Counted from the first letter of the stretch, positions 1-9,724 are shown. The stretch: 64,000 nt of DNA from Pseudooceanicola spongiae (GCF_014899185.1 NZ_CP045201.1:3449501-3513500); one strand, 5' to 3'. A program made the numbers and translations. The notes: generated by a model not told the origin, from the letters alone.

Positions 1-322
1 AGCCCGCGCCCCATTGCGAGGCGGTGGCCATGTCGATGGGCGCGCCCATCTCGGTCGAGATCGCCTCGGCCATGTCACCCTGGCGGGCCTTGTAGATCTC
101 AAGAAACTTTTCGACCAGCGCGATACGCTCGGCCGGGTCACGGCGCATCCAGGTGGGGAAGGCGGCCTTGGCGGCGGCGACGGCGGCATCGACATCGGCA
201 GCAGAGCCGAGCGAGATCACACCGCAGGGTTCCTCGGTCGAAGGGTCGATGACGGCGCGGTCATTGGCGTGCACCGGGTCAACCCAGGTGCCGTTGATGT
301 AGAACTGGCGTTTCTCGATCAT
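1..322 (-). CDS. Aldehyde dehydrogenase family protein (N-terminal part, cut by the window edge)
   Basis: Only the first ~107 residues are present; the rest lies before the window. The protein begins MIEKRQFYINGTWVDP and continues through the usual N-terminal ALDH pattern (VIDPSTEEPCGVI, then AADVDAAVAAAKAAF and RRDPAERIALVEKF). This is the start of the NAD(P)-binding fold; the catalytic Cys and Glu are not in the window. Two ATGs lie 6 bases apart. A GGAG sits 7 bases before the second and only one base before the first, so the second (base 322) is preferred. It is divergent from the peroxiredoxin gene. Substrate cannot be judged. Confidence 0.85.
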   Translation of the reverse strand, partial: MIEKRQFYINGTWVDPVHANDRAVIDPSTEEPCGVISLGSAADVDAAVAAAKAAFPTWMRRDPAERIALVEKFLEIYKARQGDMAEAISTEMGAPIDMATASQWGAG

Positions 323-587
323 GGTCATACTCCGATCATAATGCGGCACAAATTCCGCCATGCGGGCGTCAATTTCGTGCGATCGCAGTTAATGTGGCAC
401 CGCCGGGGAAAAAGGGCAAGCTGTGCCGCAGGTCTTTGAGGCCTGCGTCGATGCACAGCCGCCCCGGCGCAGGCGACGTAGGGGCACGCTTGGCCATCGG
501 GGTGCGGGCCGGGCCTCAGGACAGGGGGTGCAAAGGGGCACCGGAGGGCCTAGGTATGGATCAACCGCATTTAAACCGGAGGATATC

Positions 588-1241
588 ATGGCTCTGCGTA
601 TCAATGACATTGTACCTGACTTTACCGCTGAAACCGATCAGGGGACGATCCATTTCCACGACTGGATCGGCGACAGCTGGGCGATCCTGTTTTCCCACCC
701 GAAGGACTTCACGCCCGTCTGCACCACCGAATTCGGGGCCGTGGCGCAGCTGGCGCCGGAGTGGGAAAAGCGCGGCACCAAGGTGATCGGCATCTCCGTC
801 GACAGCGCCGAGCAGCACAAGAAATGGAAGCGCGACATCGAGGCCTTTGCCAGTGTCCCGGCCAATTTCCCGATCATCGCGGATGAGGGGCTGGAGGTCA
901 GCAAGGCCTTCGACATGCTGCCCGCCGATGCCTATCTGCCCGATGGGCGGACCCCGGCGCATTCGGCCACGGTGCGCAGCGTCTTCATCATCAGCCCGGA
1001 CAAGAAGCTGCAGCTGAGCATGACCTATCCGATGTCGGTCGGGCGCAATTTTGCCGAAGTTCTGCGCGCGCTCGATGGCCTGCAAAAGACCTATGGCGCG
1101 CCGGTGGCGACGCCTGCTAACTGGCAGGTCGGTCAGGACGTGATCGTGGCGCTGTCGCTGGATGACGCTGCGGCGACCGAGAAATACGGTACCCTCGACA
1201 AGAAACTGCCCTATCTGCGGTTTGCCAAGGACAAGAGCTGA
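588..1241 (+). CDS. 1-Cys peroxiredoxin (Prx6/AhpC-TSA family)
   Basis: A 217-residue cytoplasmic thiol peroxidase expected to reduce H2O2 and organic peroxides. The peroxidatic cysteine is Cys45 in FTPVCTTEFG, with the preceding SHPKD typical of the Prx6 group. The long C-terminal part (about residues 165-217, with TPANWQ and a KLPYLRF ending) also fits Prx6-type enzymes rather than 2-Cys AhpC. The start ATG has GGAGG about 4-5 bases upstream (ccggaggatatcATG). An open frame extends further upstream but has no ribosome site and no family similarity there. The gene appears monocistronic and is followed by a GC-rich hairpin before the capsule gene. Confidence 0.93.
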   Translation: MALRINDIVPDFTAETDQGTIHFHDWIGDSWAILFSHPKDFTPVCTTEFGAVAQLAPEWEKRGTKVIGISVDSAEQHKKWKRDIEAFASVPANFPIIADEGLEVSKAFDMLPADAYLPDGRTPAHSATVRSVFIISPDKKLQLSMTYPMSVGRNFAEVLRALDGLQKTYGAPVATPANWQVGQDVIVALSLDDAAATEKYGTLDKKLPYLRFAKDKS

Positions 1242-1286
1242 TCACACGCGCCAGACGTTCCGCTCAGGGGTGTCAGCCATAAGGGG

Positions 1287-1308
1287 GGCGGGCCAGGATT
1301 GGCCCGCC
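1287..1308 (+). terminator. GC-rich hairpin between peroxiredoxin and capsule gene
   Basis: A perfect 8-bp inverted repeat, GGCGGGCC and GGCCCGCC, with a 6-base loop. No T tract follows, and the downstream ribosome site (GGGGAC) begins at its edge. It could be a weak terminator or a structure affecting translation of the next gene; the sequence cannot decide. Confidence 0.35.
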
Positions 1309-1318
1309 GGGGACTTGA

Positions 1319-2449
1319 ATGTTCGTAAAACTCGACACTGGCGTCGTGCGCCATTTCGACACGGCCCTTGCGGGCGAGGTGGACAGCATTGCGACCTCCA
1401 GCCGCGAGGTCTATCGCCGCCTTGCCGCGCTGAAGGGGGCTGCGTTTGCCCGCCGCGCGTTGTGGCAGGCGCTGACGGCTGACAAGTCCGATATCCGTCC
1501 GCTGATCGAAGGCAATCTGACGCGCAAGCGAATCCGCTTGCCAAAGGTGTTCGGCAATCCGGTGATCGGGGGCATTTACGGGGCCATCAAGCGGGTGCAG
1601 GCGCATCTGCTGCGCAGCTTGCTGCGGGCCGAGTTCGAGACGGTGCGGCAGGATCGCGTGGCGATTGTCTATAACGGTTCGAACTACCCCGAGTCGGTGC
1701 TGGCAGAGGTGACGGCGGGCCATCCGCGGGTTTTTGTCGAGGCGGGGTTCTTTCCCGGCACGCTGCAGATTGATCCCCGCGGCCTGAACGGTGCCAATTC
1801 GGTTCCGCGCGACGCGGCCTTCTACCTTGAGAGCGATCAGGATTTTGCGGCGGGTGGTCTGCCGGAGGCGGTGAACAACCGCCCCTCCAAGGGCAAGTTC
1901 GCGCCGGTCGACTTGCAGCCCGGGTTTGTGTTCGTGCCATTTCAGGTGCCCTCGGACATGCAGGTGACGCTGCATTCGCCGATGGTGCGCGATATGGAAC
2001 AGTTTCTGGATGTGGTGATCGCCGCCGCCGAGGCGAACCCGGATGAGACCTTTGTCATCAAGGAACACCCGAGCTTCAAGCGCTCGGTCATCGGGGCGCG
2101 GCCCGAACATCCTCGGGTGATCTTCGCCAATGGCAATGTCACCTCAGAGATGATCGCGCAGGCGCGGGCGGTGCTGACGCTGAACTCTACCGTGGGGATC
2201 GAGGCGCTGCTGCTGGACAAGCCGGTGATTACGCTGGGCGCGGCCTGCTACAACATCGACGGGCTGGTGCTGCATGCCGAGGGGGCTGAGGCGCTGAACG
2301 CGGCGCTGGCGCGGCGCGACTGGCGGCCCGATGGGCGGCTGCGGCGGCAGTTCATCGGTTACCTGTGGAACCACTACCTTGTGCATGGGCGCTACGATGA
2401 TCTGCCGGTCGATCTGGCGGCGCAGCTGGAAAGAATCGCCCGTGGCTGA
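1319..2449 (+). CDS. Capsule polysaccharide biosynthesis (KpsS-like) protein
   Basis: A 376-residue protein resembling KpsS/KpsC-type capsule biosynthesis proteins. These act at the cytoplasmic side of the inner membrane and in characterised members are Kdo transferases that build the lipid linker of capsule. Visible family features are FVIKEHPSF (about residue 240) and a C-terminal LTLNSTVGIEALLLDKPVITLG block, the nucleotide-sugar-binding half of the GT-B-like fold. No signal peptide is visible. The start has GGGGAC 5 bases upstream. Its last codons overlap the start of the GT8 gene by 8 bases, suggesting coupled translation. The exact sugar transferred is not predictable. Confidence 0.8.
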   Translation: MFVKLDTGVVRHFDTALAGEVDSIATSSREVYRRLAALKGAAFARRALWQALTADKSDIRPLIEGNLTRKRIRLPKVFGNPVIGGIYGAIKRVQAHLLRSLLRAEFETVRQDRVAIVYNGSNYPESVLAEVTAGHPRVFVEAGFFPGTLQIDPRGLNGANSVPRDAAFYLESDQDFAAGGLPEAVNNRPSKGKFAPVDLQPGFVFVPFQVPSDMQVTLHSPMVRDMEQFLDVVIAAAEANPDETFVIKEHPSFKRSVIGARPEHPRVIFANGNVTSEMIAQARAVLTLNSTVGIEALLLDKPVITLGAACYNIDGLVLHAEGAEALNAALARRDWRPDGRLRRQFIGYLWNHYLVHGRYDDLPVDLAAQLERIARG

Positions 2450-3311
2450 GCCTGTGCAGATCGCGCTGGCGTCGGATCGCAACATGATCGACGCGGCGCT
2501 CGTGGTGATCGGAACGGCGGCGCGCCATGCTTCGGTGCCGCTACGGGTACACTTCATGGGGCGCGGGCTGAGCCCGCAGGACTGGGCGCGCATCGCCCGC
2601 ATCTGCGAGGTTGGCGGCGCCGAGCTGGTGCGCCATGAGCTGAGCGATGCGATGCTGACGGGCGCGGTCCAGCGCAAGGCCGAGATTTCGCTGGTCGCCA
2701 TGGCGCGGCTGTTTCTGCCGGGGCTGGTGCGTGGCCGTGTGCTCTACCTCGATTGCGATGTGCGGGTCGCGGCGGATATCGCGACGCTGGTCGTGCAGCC
2801 GTTGAACGGCGCACTGATGGGGGTGGTGCGGGACTTTCTGGTGCTCGACCGGGTGCGCCAGCAGGGCGCGGAGAGCCCCAGACTGCGCGACCATTTCAAG
2901 GTCATGGGCGAGGTGCCGGTGACCGAGTACTTCAATTCGGGCGTGCTGGTGATGGACTGCGATGCGATCAACGCGCAACCGGGGCTGGCCGGGGAGATGA
3001 CGGATGTGGCGCGCGCCAGTACGTTTCCGCTGTCCGATCAGGATTATCTGAACCTGCTGTTCGCCGGACGGACGCAGTTCCTGCCGCTGGGCTGGAACGC
3101 GATCTGGGGGCGCAATGCCTATCACGCGAAGGCCGTGCGCCAGATGGACTGGCTGCCCGAGGCCGAGCGTGACACGCGCGCCCGCATCATCCACTACACG
3201 GGGCCGAAAAAGCCGTGGAAGCCGGTGACGCTTTCGGCGGTTCTGCGGGGCCGGGGGCTCGAGACGCTGCGCTACCGGCAGGCGGCGCGACAGGTTTTGC
3301 GCCAGCTCTAG
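2442..3311 (+). CDS. Glycosyltransferase family 8 protein
   Basis: A 289-residue retaining glycosyltransferase. The metal-binding DxD motif is Asp104-Cys-Asp106 in LYLDCDVRV, followed by YFNSGVLVMD (about 164-173) and the C-terminal HYTGPKKPW, all characteristic of GT8 enzymes such as LPS glucosyl- or galactosyltransferases. The chosen GTG start lies inside the last codons of the capsule gene (8-base overlap) and gives MAEPVQIALASD, the usual beta-strand that opens the fold. Likely adds a hexose to LPS or exopolysaccharide; donor and acceptor are unknown. Its stop codon overlaps the stop codon of the opposite-strand RgpF-like gene. Confidence 0.88.
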   Translation: MAEPVQIALASDRNMIDAALVVIGTAARHASVPLRVHFMGRGLSPQDWARIARICEVGGAELVRHELSDAMLTGAVQRKAEISLVAMARLFLPGLVRGRVLYLDCDVRVAADIATLVVQPLNGALMGVVRDFLVLDRVRQQGAESPRLRDHFKVMGEVPVTEYFNSGVLVMDCDAINAQPGLAGEMTDVARASTFPLSDQDYLNLLFAGRTQFLPLGWNAIWGRNAYHAKAVRQMDWLPEAERDTRARIIHYTGPKKPWKPVTLSAVLRGRGLETLRYRQAARQVLRQL

Positions 3312-4387
3312 GCTTTGTCCCAGCCCAGCACTTCGCGCTGAATGACGGGGTCAAGCTCGGCCAGGATCTCGGGGCTTTCGCGCAGGATGGCGCGCTGGCG
3401 AATGAATTCCGGCTCTCGGATCTTCTTGAGGATCGGCATCCGCATGGTCTGGATGCAGAGCAGCGGATGGTCATCGACCAGCCGGGTGACGAAGGACTGC
3501 GATTTCAGCACCTCGCGGGCGTGATCGCGAAAGGCCGCGTCTTCCATGTCGCCGCCGAGCAGCGCGTTCAGGCTGTCACTGCCACGGCTGGGCTTTTCCA
3601 GATGCAGGCGCAGAACGGTGCGGAAGTCGGCGGTGGGCAGGGCGAGCAGCGCCTCGATCACGCTGGCGGGGCGATAGGCGGCATTGATCGCCGCGCCATG
3701 CGCCACGAAATATTCGCTGAGGCCGATTTCAAAACGGCGCACCACGAGGCGCTTGTTCTGATAGAGCGGCAGCTTTTCCCAAAAGCCGCGGAAATCGGCG
3801 GAATTCAGCAGGCTGCCGGAAAAGCGATAGAAATAGGACTGAATGTGGGTCCGGTGTTTCTTGAACTGGTTCTGATACATGAACAGGCCAAAGATTTCTT
3901 CGGGCGCGCTGCGGGCATCTTCAATAAGCGTGCAATCGGGCAGGGTGGGAAACCAGATGGAATCGTTCAGCACGAATAGCGTATTGACCGGTGCGACATT
4001 ATTCAGAACCCAAAGAACACCTTCGCGATAACCGCCAAAATCATAACCCAGATTGGGGCGTTCGATCAGGGTCATGCAGAGCGGCTTGAGCCGCGCAAAA
4101 TCGCTTGGGTCAAAGCAGTGGTTGGCCACGAGAACGGTGGAAATGCCACGGCTTTTCAGATGCTCAAGCGTCAGGAACAGCGAGTCGAGCAAACCGTCGG
4201 GCTGATAGATCAGGACAACGGCGCATTCGTCGGTCGCGACAACCTCACCGGCAAAGACGTGAACATTCCCGGCCCGGCGCAGATCGTGATAGCGCCGCCG
4301 CCACGGGGCAATTGCGTGTTGCAGATAGTTGCGGATCGACAGCGGAATGCGCCTGATTTCGCGCTTAATTTTCCAGCCCGGTACCAT
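3308..4387 (-). CDS. Rhamnan synthesis F (RgpF)-family protein
   Basis: A protein of about 359 residues with features of the RgpF family, found in O-antigen and rhamnose-polysaccharide assembly loci. Seen are a GT-A-like core with YQPDGLLDSL, VANHCFD, the diagnostic NLGYDFGGYREG block and VLNDSIWFP. Members are thought to be glycosyltransferases, though biochemical proof is limited. An upstream TTG (base 4423) would add 12 residues but has no ribosome site; the ATG at 4387 has GGAG about 12 bases upstream and is preferred. The gene is convergent with the GT8 gene and their stops share bases. Bases 4424-4454 hold no gene. Confidence 0.82.
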   Translation of the reverse strand: MVPGWKIKREIRRIPLSIRNYLQHAIAPWRRRYHDLRRAGNVHVFAGEVVATDECAVVLIYQPDGLLDSLFLTLEHLKSRGISTVLVANHCFDPSDFARLKPLCMTLIERPNLGYDFGGYREGVLWVLNNVAPVNTLFVLNDSIWFPTLPDCTLIEDARSAPEEIFGLFMYQNQFKKHRTHIQSYFYRFSGSLLNSADFRGFWEKLPLYQNKRLVVRRFEIGLSEYFVAHGAAINAAYRPASVIEALLALPTADFRTVLRLHLEKPSRGSDSLNALLGGDMEDAAFRDHAREVLKSQSFVTRLVDDHPLLCIQTMRMPILKKIREPEFIRQRAILRESPEILAELDPVIQREVLGWDKA

Positions 4388-4454
4388 ATTGAGTTTTCGC
4401 TCCGCCAAAGTCGTATCGTGCAAAAGAACTTTATGCTTTTAATACCGCGGTTCG

Positions 4455-4483
4455 AAAAAAGTAAGGGGCCTTGCGGCCCCCTA
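4455..4483 (-). terminator. Rho-independent terminator of pnp
   Basis: Read on the minus strand just after the pnp stop: a GGGGCC/GGCCCC stem with a GCAA tetraloop, then TTAC and six T residues. Strong intrinsic terminator pattern, placed 27 bases past the gene. Confidence 0.85.
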
Positions 4484-4509
4484 CAAAATCACAGGAGAAG
4501 TGTTGCCGA

Positions 4510-6639
4510 TTACTCGGTAACTTCTTCCGCAGATTCTTCGCCGGTGGTCTGATCGACCATTTTCATCGACAGGCGCACCTTGCCGCGATCGTCAAAGCCA
4601 ACCAGCTTGACCCAGACGTCCTGACCTTCTTTGAGGACATCGGACGGGTGGTTCAGGCGACGGTTCTCGATTTGCGAGACGTGCACGAGGCCGTCACGCT
4701 TGCCGAAGAAGTTCACGAAAACGCCGAAGTCGACGATCTTCACGACCTTGCCTTTGTAGATCTTGCCTTCTTCCGGCTCGGCCACGATCGAATAGATCAT
4801 GTCGTAGGCCTTCTGGATGGCTTCACCGTTGGCGGAGGCGATCTTGATCACGCCATCGTCGTTGATGTCGACCTTGGCACCCGACAGCTCGACGATTTCG
4901 CGGATGACCTTGCCGCCGGACCCGATGACTTCACGGATCTTGTCGGTCGGGATCTGCATGGTTTCGATCCGCGGTGCGTGCACCGAGAATTCGCCCACGC
5001 CGGACAGCGCCTTGTTCATCTCGCCCAGGATATGCAGACGGCCGGCTTTGGCTTGCGCCAGGGCTTTCTGCATGATCGCGGGGGTGATGCCCTGCACTTT
5101 GATGTCCATCTGCAGCGACGTGATACCGTCTTCGGTACCGGCCACTTTGAAGTCCATGTCGCCGAGGTGATCTTCGTCGCCCAGGATGTCGGTCAGGATG
5201 GCGTAGGAGCCGTCGTCTTCCATGACCAGACCCATGGCCACACCGGCAACCGGTGCTTTCAGGGGAACGCCTGCATCCATCATCGACAGCGAACCGCCGC
5301 AGACCGACGCCATCGAGGAGGAGCCGTTGGATTCAGTGATCTCTGACACGATGCGGATCGTGTAGGGGAAATCGGTCGAGGCGGGCAGAACGGCCTGAAG
5401 GGCGCGCCATGCCAGTTTGCCGTGGCCGATTTCACGACGACCGGGCGAACCCACGCGGCCAACTTCGCCAACCGAATACGGCGGGAAGTTGTAGTGCAGC
5501 ATGAAGTTGGATTTGAAGTTGCCGTGCAGCGCGTCGATGAACTGCTCGTCATCGCCGGTGCCCAGAGTGGTCACGACGAGGCCCTGGGTTTCCCCACGGG
5601 TGAACAGAGCCGAACCGTGCGTGCGCGGCAGGATGCCGGTTTCGGCAACGATATCGCGGACCTGATCGGTGGCGCGGCCATCGATACGGCGGCCGTGCTT
5701 GACGACATCCCCGCGCAGAACGCCGGATTCCAGCTTCTTCAGAGCGGAGGGCAGGTTGCCATCCGCCAGCTGCTCTTCCGAGAGCGTCGCCTTGATCGCG
5801 TCCTTGGCAGCGGCAACAGCGGTTGTGCGCTCCTGCTTGTCGAGGATCGCATAGGCCGAGCGCATCTTGTCTTCGCCAGCGGCTTTCACGGCGTTGTAGA
5901 GCGCCGAGTAATCCGGGGGGGTGAAGTCGAAGGGCTCTTTCGCGCAGTCTTCGGCCAGGTCGATGATCATGTCGATCACGGGCTGGATCTGTTCATGCGC
6001 GAAGGTCACGGCGCCGAGCATCTCTTCTTCGCTCAGCTCGTAGGCTTCGGATTCGACCATCATGACGGCGTCTTTGGTGCCGGCGACAACCAGATCGAGA
6101 CGCTGCTCGGGGTTGTTGCGCAGGCCCTGCATGTCGTCGACACTCGGGTTCAGCTTGTATTCGCCGTTGGAGAAACCAACGCGGCAGCCAGCGATCGGGC
6201 CCATGAAGGGGGCGCCAGAGATCGTCAGCGCGGCCGAGGCAGCGATCATGGCAACGACGTCGGGGTCATTTTCCAGGTCGTGGCTCAGGACGGTGCACAT
6301 CACCAGGACTTCGTTCTTGAAGCCGGGGACGAACAGGGGGCGGATCGGACGGTCGATCAGACGCGCAGTCAGCGTCTCTTTCTCGGTGGGACGGGCTTCG
6401 CGTTTGAAGAAGCCGCCCGGCACTTTACCGGCCGCATAATATTTCTCTTGGTAGTGCACAGTGAGGGGGAAGAAATCCTGGCCCTCTTTCTGTTTCTTGG
6501 CGAAAGTCACGTTGGCCATGACCGACGTTTCGCCCAGGGTGGCGATGACCGAGCCATCCGCCTGACGAGCAACCTTGCCCGTTTCCAGTGTCAGCGTCTC
6601 GTCGCCCCACTGAATTGATTTCGTCGTAACGTTGAACAT
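4510..6639 (-). CDS. pnp: Polyribonucleotide nucleotidyltransferase (PNPase)
   Basis: Full-length 709-residue PNPase, the phosphorolytic 3'-5' exoribonuclease of the RNA degradosome. Both RNase PH domains are present: the first starts at about residue 10, the second contains [14 protein letters not shown] and [29 protein letters not shown]-type sequence around residues 340-430. A KH domain follows ([15 protein letters not shown], about 560-620), then an S1 domain ([30 protein letters not shown] region, about 625-690). The tail is acidic. AGGAT lies about 8 bases before the ATG. It follows rpsO on the same strand, the conserved order, but with an unusually long 413-base gap. Confidence 0.98.
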   Translation of the reverse strand: MFNVTTKSIQWGDETLTLETGKVARQADGSVIATLGETSVMANVTFAKKQKEGQDFFPLTVHYQEKYYAAGKVPGGFFKREARPTEKETLTARLIDRPIRPLFVPGFKNEVLVMCTVLSHDLENDPDVVAMIAASAALTISGAPFMGPIAGCRVGFSNGEYKLNPSVDDMQGLRNNPEQRLDLVVAGTKDAVMMVESEAYELSEEEMLGAVTFAHEQIQPVIDMIIDLAEDCAKEPFDFTPPDYSALYNAVKAAGEDKMRSAYAILDKQERTTAVAAAKDAIKATLSEEQLADGNLPSALKKLESGVLRGDVVKHGRRIDGRATDQVRDIVAETGILPRTHGSALFTRGETQGLVVTTLGTGDDEQFIDALHGNFKSNFMLHYNFPPYSVGEVGRVGSPGRREIGHGKLAWRALQAVLPASTDFPYTIRIVSEITESNGSSSMASVCGGSLSMMDAGVPLKAPVAGVAMGLVMEDDGSYAILTDILGDEDHLGDMDFKVAGTEDGITSLQMDIKVQGITPAIMQKALAQAKAGRLHILGEMNKALSGVGEFSVHAPRIETMQIPTDKIREVIGSGGKVIREIVELSGAKVDINDDGVIKIASANGEAIQKAYDMIYSIVAEPEEGKIYKGKVVKIVDFGVFVNFFGKRDGLVHVSQIENRRLNHPSDVLKEGQDVWVKLVGFDDRGKVRLSMKMVDQTTGEESAEEVTE

Positions 6640-7052
6640 CAGCGTATCCTAACTGGAAGCACTCCCGGGCCCTCCCGGGTCTTCCGTTTTGCATGGCGGC
6701 CCCATTGCCGCCGACCCCAATCATCCTTCGCTTCACGGCGCGGGGGTCTTCGCACCACGTCTCAGATGTTGCGCGCATACACGGGATTGCAGCTTTTGGG
6801 AACCAAAATTCTCGTGCCCCACAGTCCTCAGCGCCTTATTTCTTATGGCCCGAAGCCGGATCGGGCGCCCGCGCGGCAGGGACGCCCCACAGGCCCTCAG
6901 GCGTGTGGCGCGGTTTCGCAGCACTCGCTCAGGGGTGTCCGGGGTGCGCCGCCCCCGCCCGCAAACGAAAACGCCCGCCTCCTGAGAGACGGGCGTCGGG
7001 TCGTTCAGCCCGCACGGGATCCCCGAAGGTACCCCGGCGCGGCCCTGTCCGC
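6640..7052. other. 413-base pnp-rpsO intergenic region
   Basis: No gene is supported here. It contains the rpsO terminator near its rpsO end and presumably a separate pnp promoter. Close to pnp are two CCCGGG palindromes in a row (about 6663-6680) that can form a GC hairpin in the pnp leader. In E. coli the pnp leader is processed by RNase III for autoregulation; whether this hairpin plays that role is inference. Confidence 0.5.
6966..6996 (-). terminator. Rho-independent terminator of rpsO
   Basis: On the minus strand, 56 bases past the rpsO stop, ACGCCCG pairs with CGGGCGT around a 12-base loop and is followed by TTTCGTTT. Fits an intrinsic terminator, explaining why pnp would need its own promoter. 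Confidence 0.75.
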
Positions 7053-7322
7053 TTAGCGGCGCAGGCCCAAGCGTTGGATGAGGTCGGTATAGCGCGCCTC
7101 GTCCTTGCCTTTCAGGTAATCCAGCAGTTTGCGGCGCAGAGCGACCATTTTCAGAAGGCCACGGCGACCGTGGTTATCTTTCTTGTGGATCTTGAAGTGC
7201 TCTGTCAGCGTGGCAATGCGCGACGACAGGATGGCAACCTGGACTTCGGGCGAACCGGTGTCGCCTTCCTTGGTTGCGTATTCCTTCATCAGGCGGTTCT
7301 TGTCTTCGACGGTGATCGACAT
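7053..7322 (-). CDS. rpsO: 30S ribosomal protein S15
   Basis: An 89-residue protein matching S15 throughout: [20 protein letters not shown] at the start, [21 protein letters not shown] in the middle, [15 protein letters not shown] (16S rRNA-binding region) and a [19 protein letters not shown] end. It binds the central domain of 16S rRNA early in 30S assembly. AAGGAGAT lies about 5 bases before the ATG. Neighbours truB upstream and pnp downstream are the usual ones. Confidence 0.98.
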   Translation of the reverse strand: MSITVEDKNRLMKEYATKEGDTGSPEVQVAILSSRIATLTEHFKIHKKDNHGRRGLLKMVALRRKLLDYLKGKDEARYTDLIQRLGLRR

Positions 7323-7504
7323 CGGGATCTCCTTGATTAAGGGTGGGGGCTCAAGCCGGGATGTCGTCCAGCAGGGTCCATGGAGGCATCACCCGACCCC
7401 CGGCAGAAACCGGACCTCGGGCGATTGCGCGCAGATAAAGGATTCGCCCCCCGATAGGAAGCCTTTTCTGCGCCGCGCCCCAGCCTGCAAGCGCGCCCTG
7501 CATG

Positions 7505-7535
7505 TTTCCCTGTCGGAAATATCCCCGCCGGAGGC
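7505..7535 (+). repeat. Short intergenic repeat, copy A
   Basis: Pattern TTTCCCTGTCGGAAATATCC followed by CCGCCGGAGGC. It closely matches copy D at 58466-58495 and shares its CCGCCGGAGGC end with copies B and C. It ends right at the stop of the DUF1643 gene. Confidence 0.7.
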
Positions 7536-7536
7536 A

Positions 7537-8064
7537 TCACCGCCAGTCCAGCAGCGCCTGCGCATAAGCGACGTAAAGCGGATGCCGCGGGTGCCCGTCT
7601 TTCGTCAGCCCGAGGTGGCGCAACGCCACTCCGCTGCCGCGCAGCATCCCGGCCACCTCCGCGCCGCGCCCCAGATGCGCGCCGTGCACACCCCAACCAC
7701 ACAGGATCACGCCGCTCTCGCCCACCCACGCCGCGCCTTCCAGCAGAGCGGCGTCATTGGCCGGCCCCACCGGGGCCGTGGCGCGTTTCAGCAGGGCGGG
7801 CGAGGTCTCGCGCCAGCCGAACAGGTTGCAGACCCGAAACCCGCCGAAGCCGAGCGCGCGGGCGCGCCGTTCGCAGCGCTCGACGGTGGGATCGTTCTGC
7901 GCCTCGGTGGCTTTCGACGGATTGAGCATCACGTAGAGGATACGCGGCCCCGCCGCCCATTGCCGCGTCAGCGCGTAGCGGTAGCCCTCGCAGGGCGAAT
8001 AGAGCGCTGCGCTCAGGGTCTCACCTGCCTGCGCGCGGCGCTCGATCAGCCCGTCAGCTCTCAT
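7537..8064 (-). CDS. DUF1643 domain-containing protein
   Basis: A 175-residue protein of unknown function. The DUF1643 signature is clear: [20 protein letters not shown], then [20 protein letters not shown] and a conserved LCGWGVHG block near residue 125. No signal peptide or membrane segment is visible. The ATG overlaps the truB stop (ATGA), so translation is probably coupled to truB. An upstream frame extension lies wholly inside truB and is rejected. Members occur in bacteria and phages; no reaction is established. Confidence 0.82.
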   Translation of the reverse strand: MRADGLIERRAQAGETLSAALYSPCEGYRYALTRQWAAGPRILYVMLNPSKATEAQNDPTVERCERRARALGFGGFRVCNLFGWRETSPALLKRATAPVGPANDAALLEGAAWVGESGVILCGWGVHGAHLGRGAEVAGMLRGSGVALRHLGLTKDGHPRHPLYVAYAQALLDWR

Positions 8065-8975
8065 CCCTGCGTCAGATTGAAGACGCGGGTCGGGTGCAGC
8101 TCTCCGGCGCGATAGGTGCCGACGGCGACGGGGGTGCCCTCGAAGCTCGCCCAGCATTCATCGCCGAACTCGACGGAGGAGGTCAGCACCATGCCGGGAT
8201 TGCCGTGGCGCAGACGGGCCGCGCCCTCGGCTGTGGCGCGAACCTCGGGCAGATCGGTCAGGCCCAGCTGCAGCGGCAGCAGATGCGCGTCCAGTTCGGG
8301 CGTGCGGGCATTGGCCTCGATATGGGCAAAGGTCACACTGTCGTCGACATCGAAGGGCCCGGACCAGGTGCGGCGCAATTCGCGCACATGGCCATAACAG
8401 CCGAGCGCTTCGCCGAGGTCACGGGCGATGGCGCGCACGTAACCGCCCTTGCCGCAGACCATCTCAAGCGTGACGTGATCTGCGTCGGGGCGCTCAAGGA
8501 AAACGAGGCTGTCGACGAACAGGGGACGGGCCGCAATCTCCATCTCCTCGCCCTCGCGGGCCAGCTTATAGGCGCGCTGGCCGTCGATCTTGACGGCCGA
8601 GAACTGCGGCGGCACCTGCATGATGTCGCCGATGAAGGGCGCCAGCGCGGCCTCGATTTCAGCGTCCGTCGGGCGCAGGTCGCTGGTGGCGGTGATCTCG
8701 CCTTCGGTGTCGTCGGTGTTGGTGGCCTGGCCGAGGCGCACGGTAAAGACATAGGCCTTCAGCGCGTCGGTGATATAGGGCACGGTCTTTGTCGCCTCGC
8801 CCAGAGCCACGGCGAGAACGCCGGTTGCTTCGGGGTCGAGGGTGCCGGCGTGCCCGGCCTTGTTGGCGTCAAAGGCCCAGCGGACCTTGTTGACGACGGC
8901 GTTGGAAGTGATCCCGGCGGGTTTGTCGATCACCAGCCAGCCGGAGATATCGCGACCTTTGCGTTTGCGTGCCAT
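8061..8975 (-). CDS. truB: tRNA pseudouridine(55) synthase TruB
   Basis: A 304-residue enzyme converting U55 of the tRNA T-loop to pseudouridine. The catalytic aspartate is Asp47 in [14 protein letters not shown]. Other family blocks are [13 protein letters not shown] (13-25), [21 protein letters not shown] (about 122-142) and the [15 protein letters not shown]-like [18 protein letters not shown] TruB C-terminal domain follows. It sits between dapB-rbfA and rpsO as in related genomes and overlaps the DUF1643 start by 4 bases. Confidence 0.97.
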   Translation of the reverse strand: MARKRKGRDISGWLVIDKPAGITSNAVVNKVRWAFDANKAGHAGTLDPEATGVLAVALGEATKTVPYITDALKAYVFTVRLGQATNTDDTEGEITATSDLRPTDAEIEAALAPFIGDIMQVPPQFSAVKIDGQRAYKLAREGEEMEIAARPLFVDSLVFLERPDADHVTLEMVCGKGGYVRAIARDLGEALGCYGHVRELRRTWSGPFDVDDSVTFAHIEANARTPELDAHLLPLQLGLTDLPEVRATAEGAARLRHGNPGMVLTSSVEFGDECWASFEGTPVAVGTYRAGELHPTRVFNLTQG

Positions 8976-9103
8976 GTCGCCCGTCCTTGTGCCTGCTGCG
9001 AATGCTGTCGAAGGCCGGTCAGGTAAAGGGCGCGGCGCAGGACGTCAAGATTTCTGAGCGTCTGCGCGGCGGAGGGGAGGGAAGAGCCGCGCTCTGCCGC
9101 GCT

Positions 9104-9520
9104 TCAGCGGATGCGCAGGTCAGCCGTGTCGCCCTTGCCCTGATCCGCGGTGAAGCGCAGCGTGTTGGCCATCAGGCCGACGGTCTGGCAGTTCAGTTTG
9201 AACTCGGTCGAGCCCCAGGACATGGAGCGGCAGAAATAGCCGTCCTTCCAGGTCCAGGCGCCGGTGACGCTGCGGCCAAAGGCGTTGCCGCGGATCGAGC
9301 CGTTGGGCCGCACCTGCAGTGTGACGCCAAGGTTCTTGAGATCGGACTTCCCGACAAGAGAAAGAAACTCCGCCTGCGTCTTGATCCGCTGGAAGCCATC
9401 GGCGCGGGCGTCGCCAAACGACATGCCTGCGCTGAACACCAGCAGGAAGCCCAGCAACAGGGCGGCGGAAAATTTGCGTGTCAGGACTCTCATTTCGAAG
9501 ATACGCATGAAGTGGGTCAT
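9104..9520 (-). CDS. Small exported protein, unknown function
   Basis: A 138-residue protein with a clear N-terminal export signal: basic residues (MRVLTRKF) then a hydrophobic run SAALLLGFLLVFSAGMSFG, with cleavage likely after ARA. The mature part of ~95 residues has FLSLVGKSDLKNLGVTLQVRPNGSIRG and WKDGYFCRSMSWG, with two cysteines (YFC and LNC) that could form a disulfide in the periplasm. Three possible ATGs exist (residues 1, 5 and 10) and none has a good ribosome site. Related proteins next to dapB are sometimes labelled as DapB by neighbour transfer, but no reductase motif is present. Confidence 0.65.
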   Translation of the reverse strand: MTHFMRIFEMRVLTRKFSAALLLGFLLVFSAGMSFGDARADGFQRIKTQAEFLSLVGKSDLKNLGVTLQVRPNGSIRGNAFGRSVTGAWTWKDGYFCRSMSWGSTEFKLNCQTVGLMANTLRFTADQGKGDTADLRIR

Positions 9521-9724
9521 TGGTTCATTCTGTCTGGCTGATTTTCAATCCGCTTGCCGGACCGCACCCATGAGGGGCGCGGGCGACAGGGGGAGCGGGG
9601 GGCCACCTTTCCCATAGAGATAGGCCGAATTCACGCAAGTCGCGCCATATTCAGCATTCAGACATCAACGTATCGTTAACAGCAGGTGACGTAAAGGCAG
9701 CGGCCCGTGAATGGCTCCTGCCGC

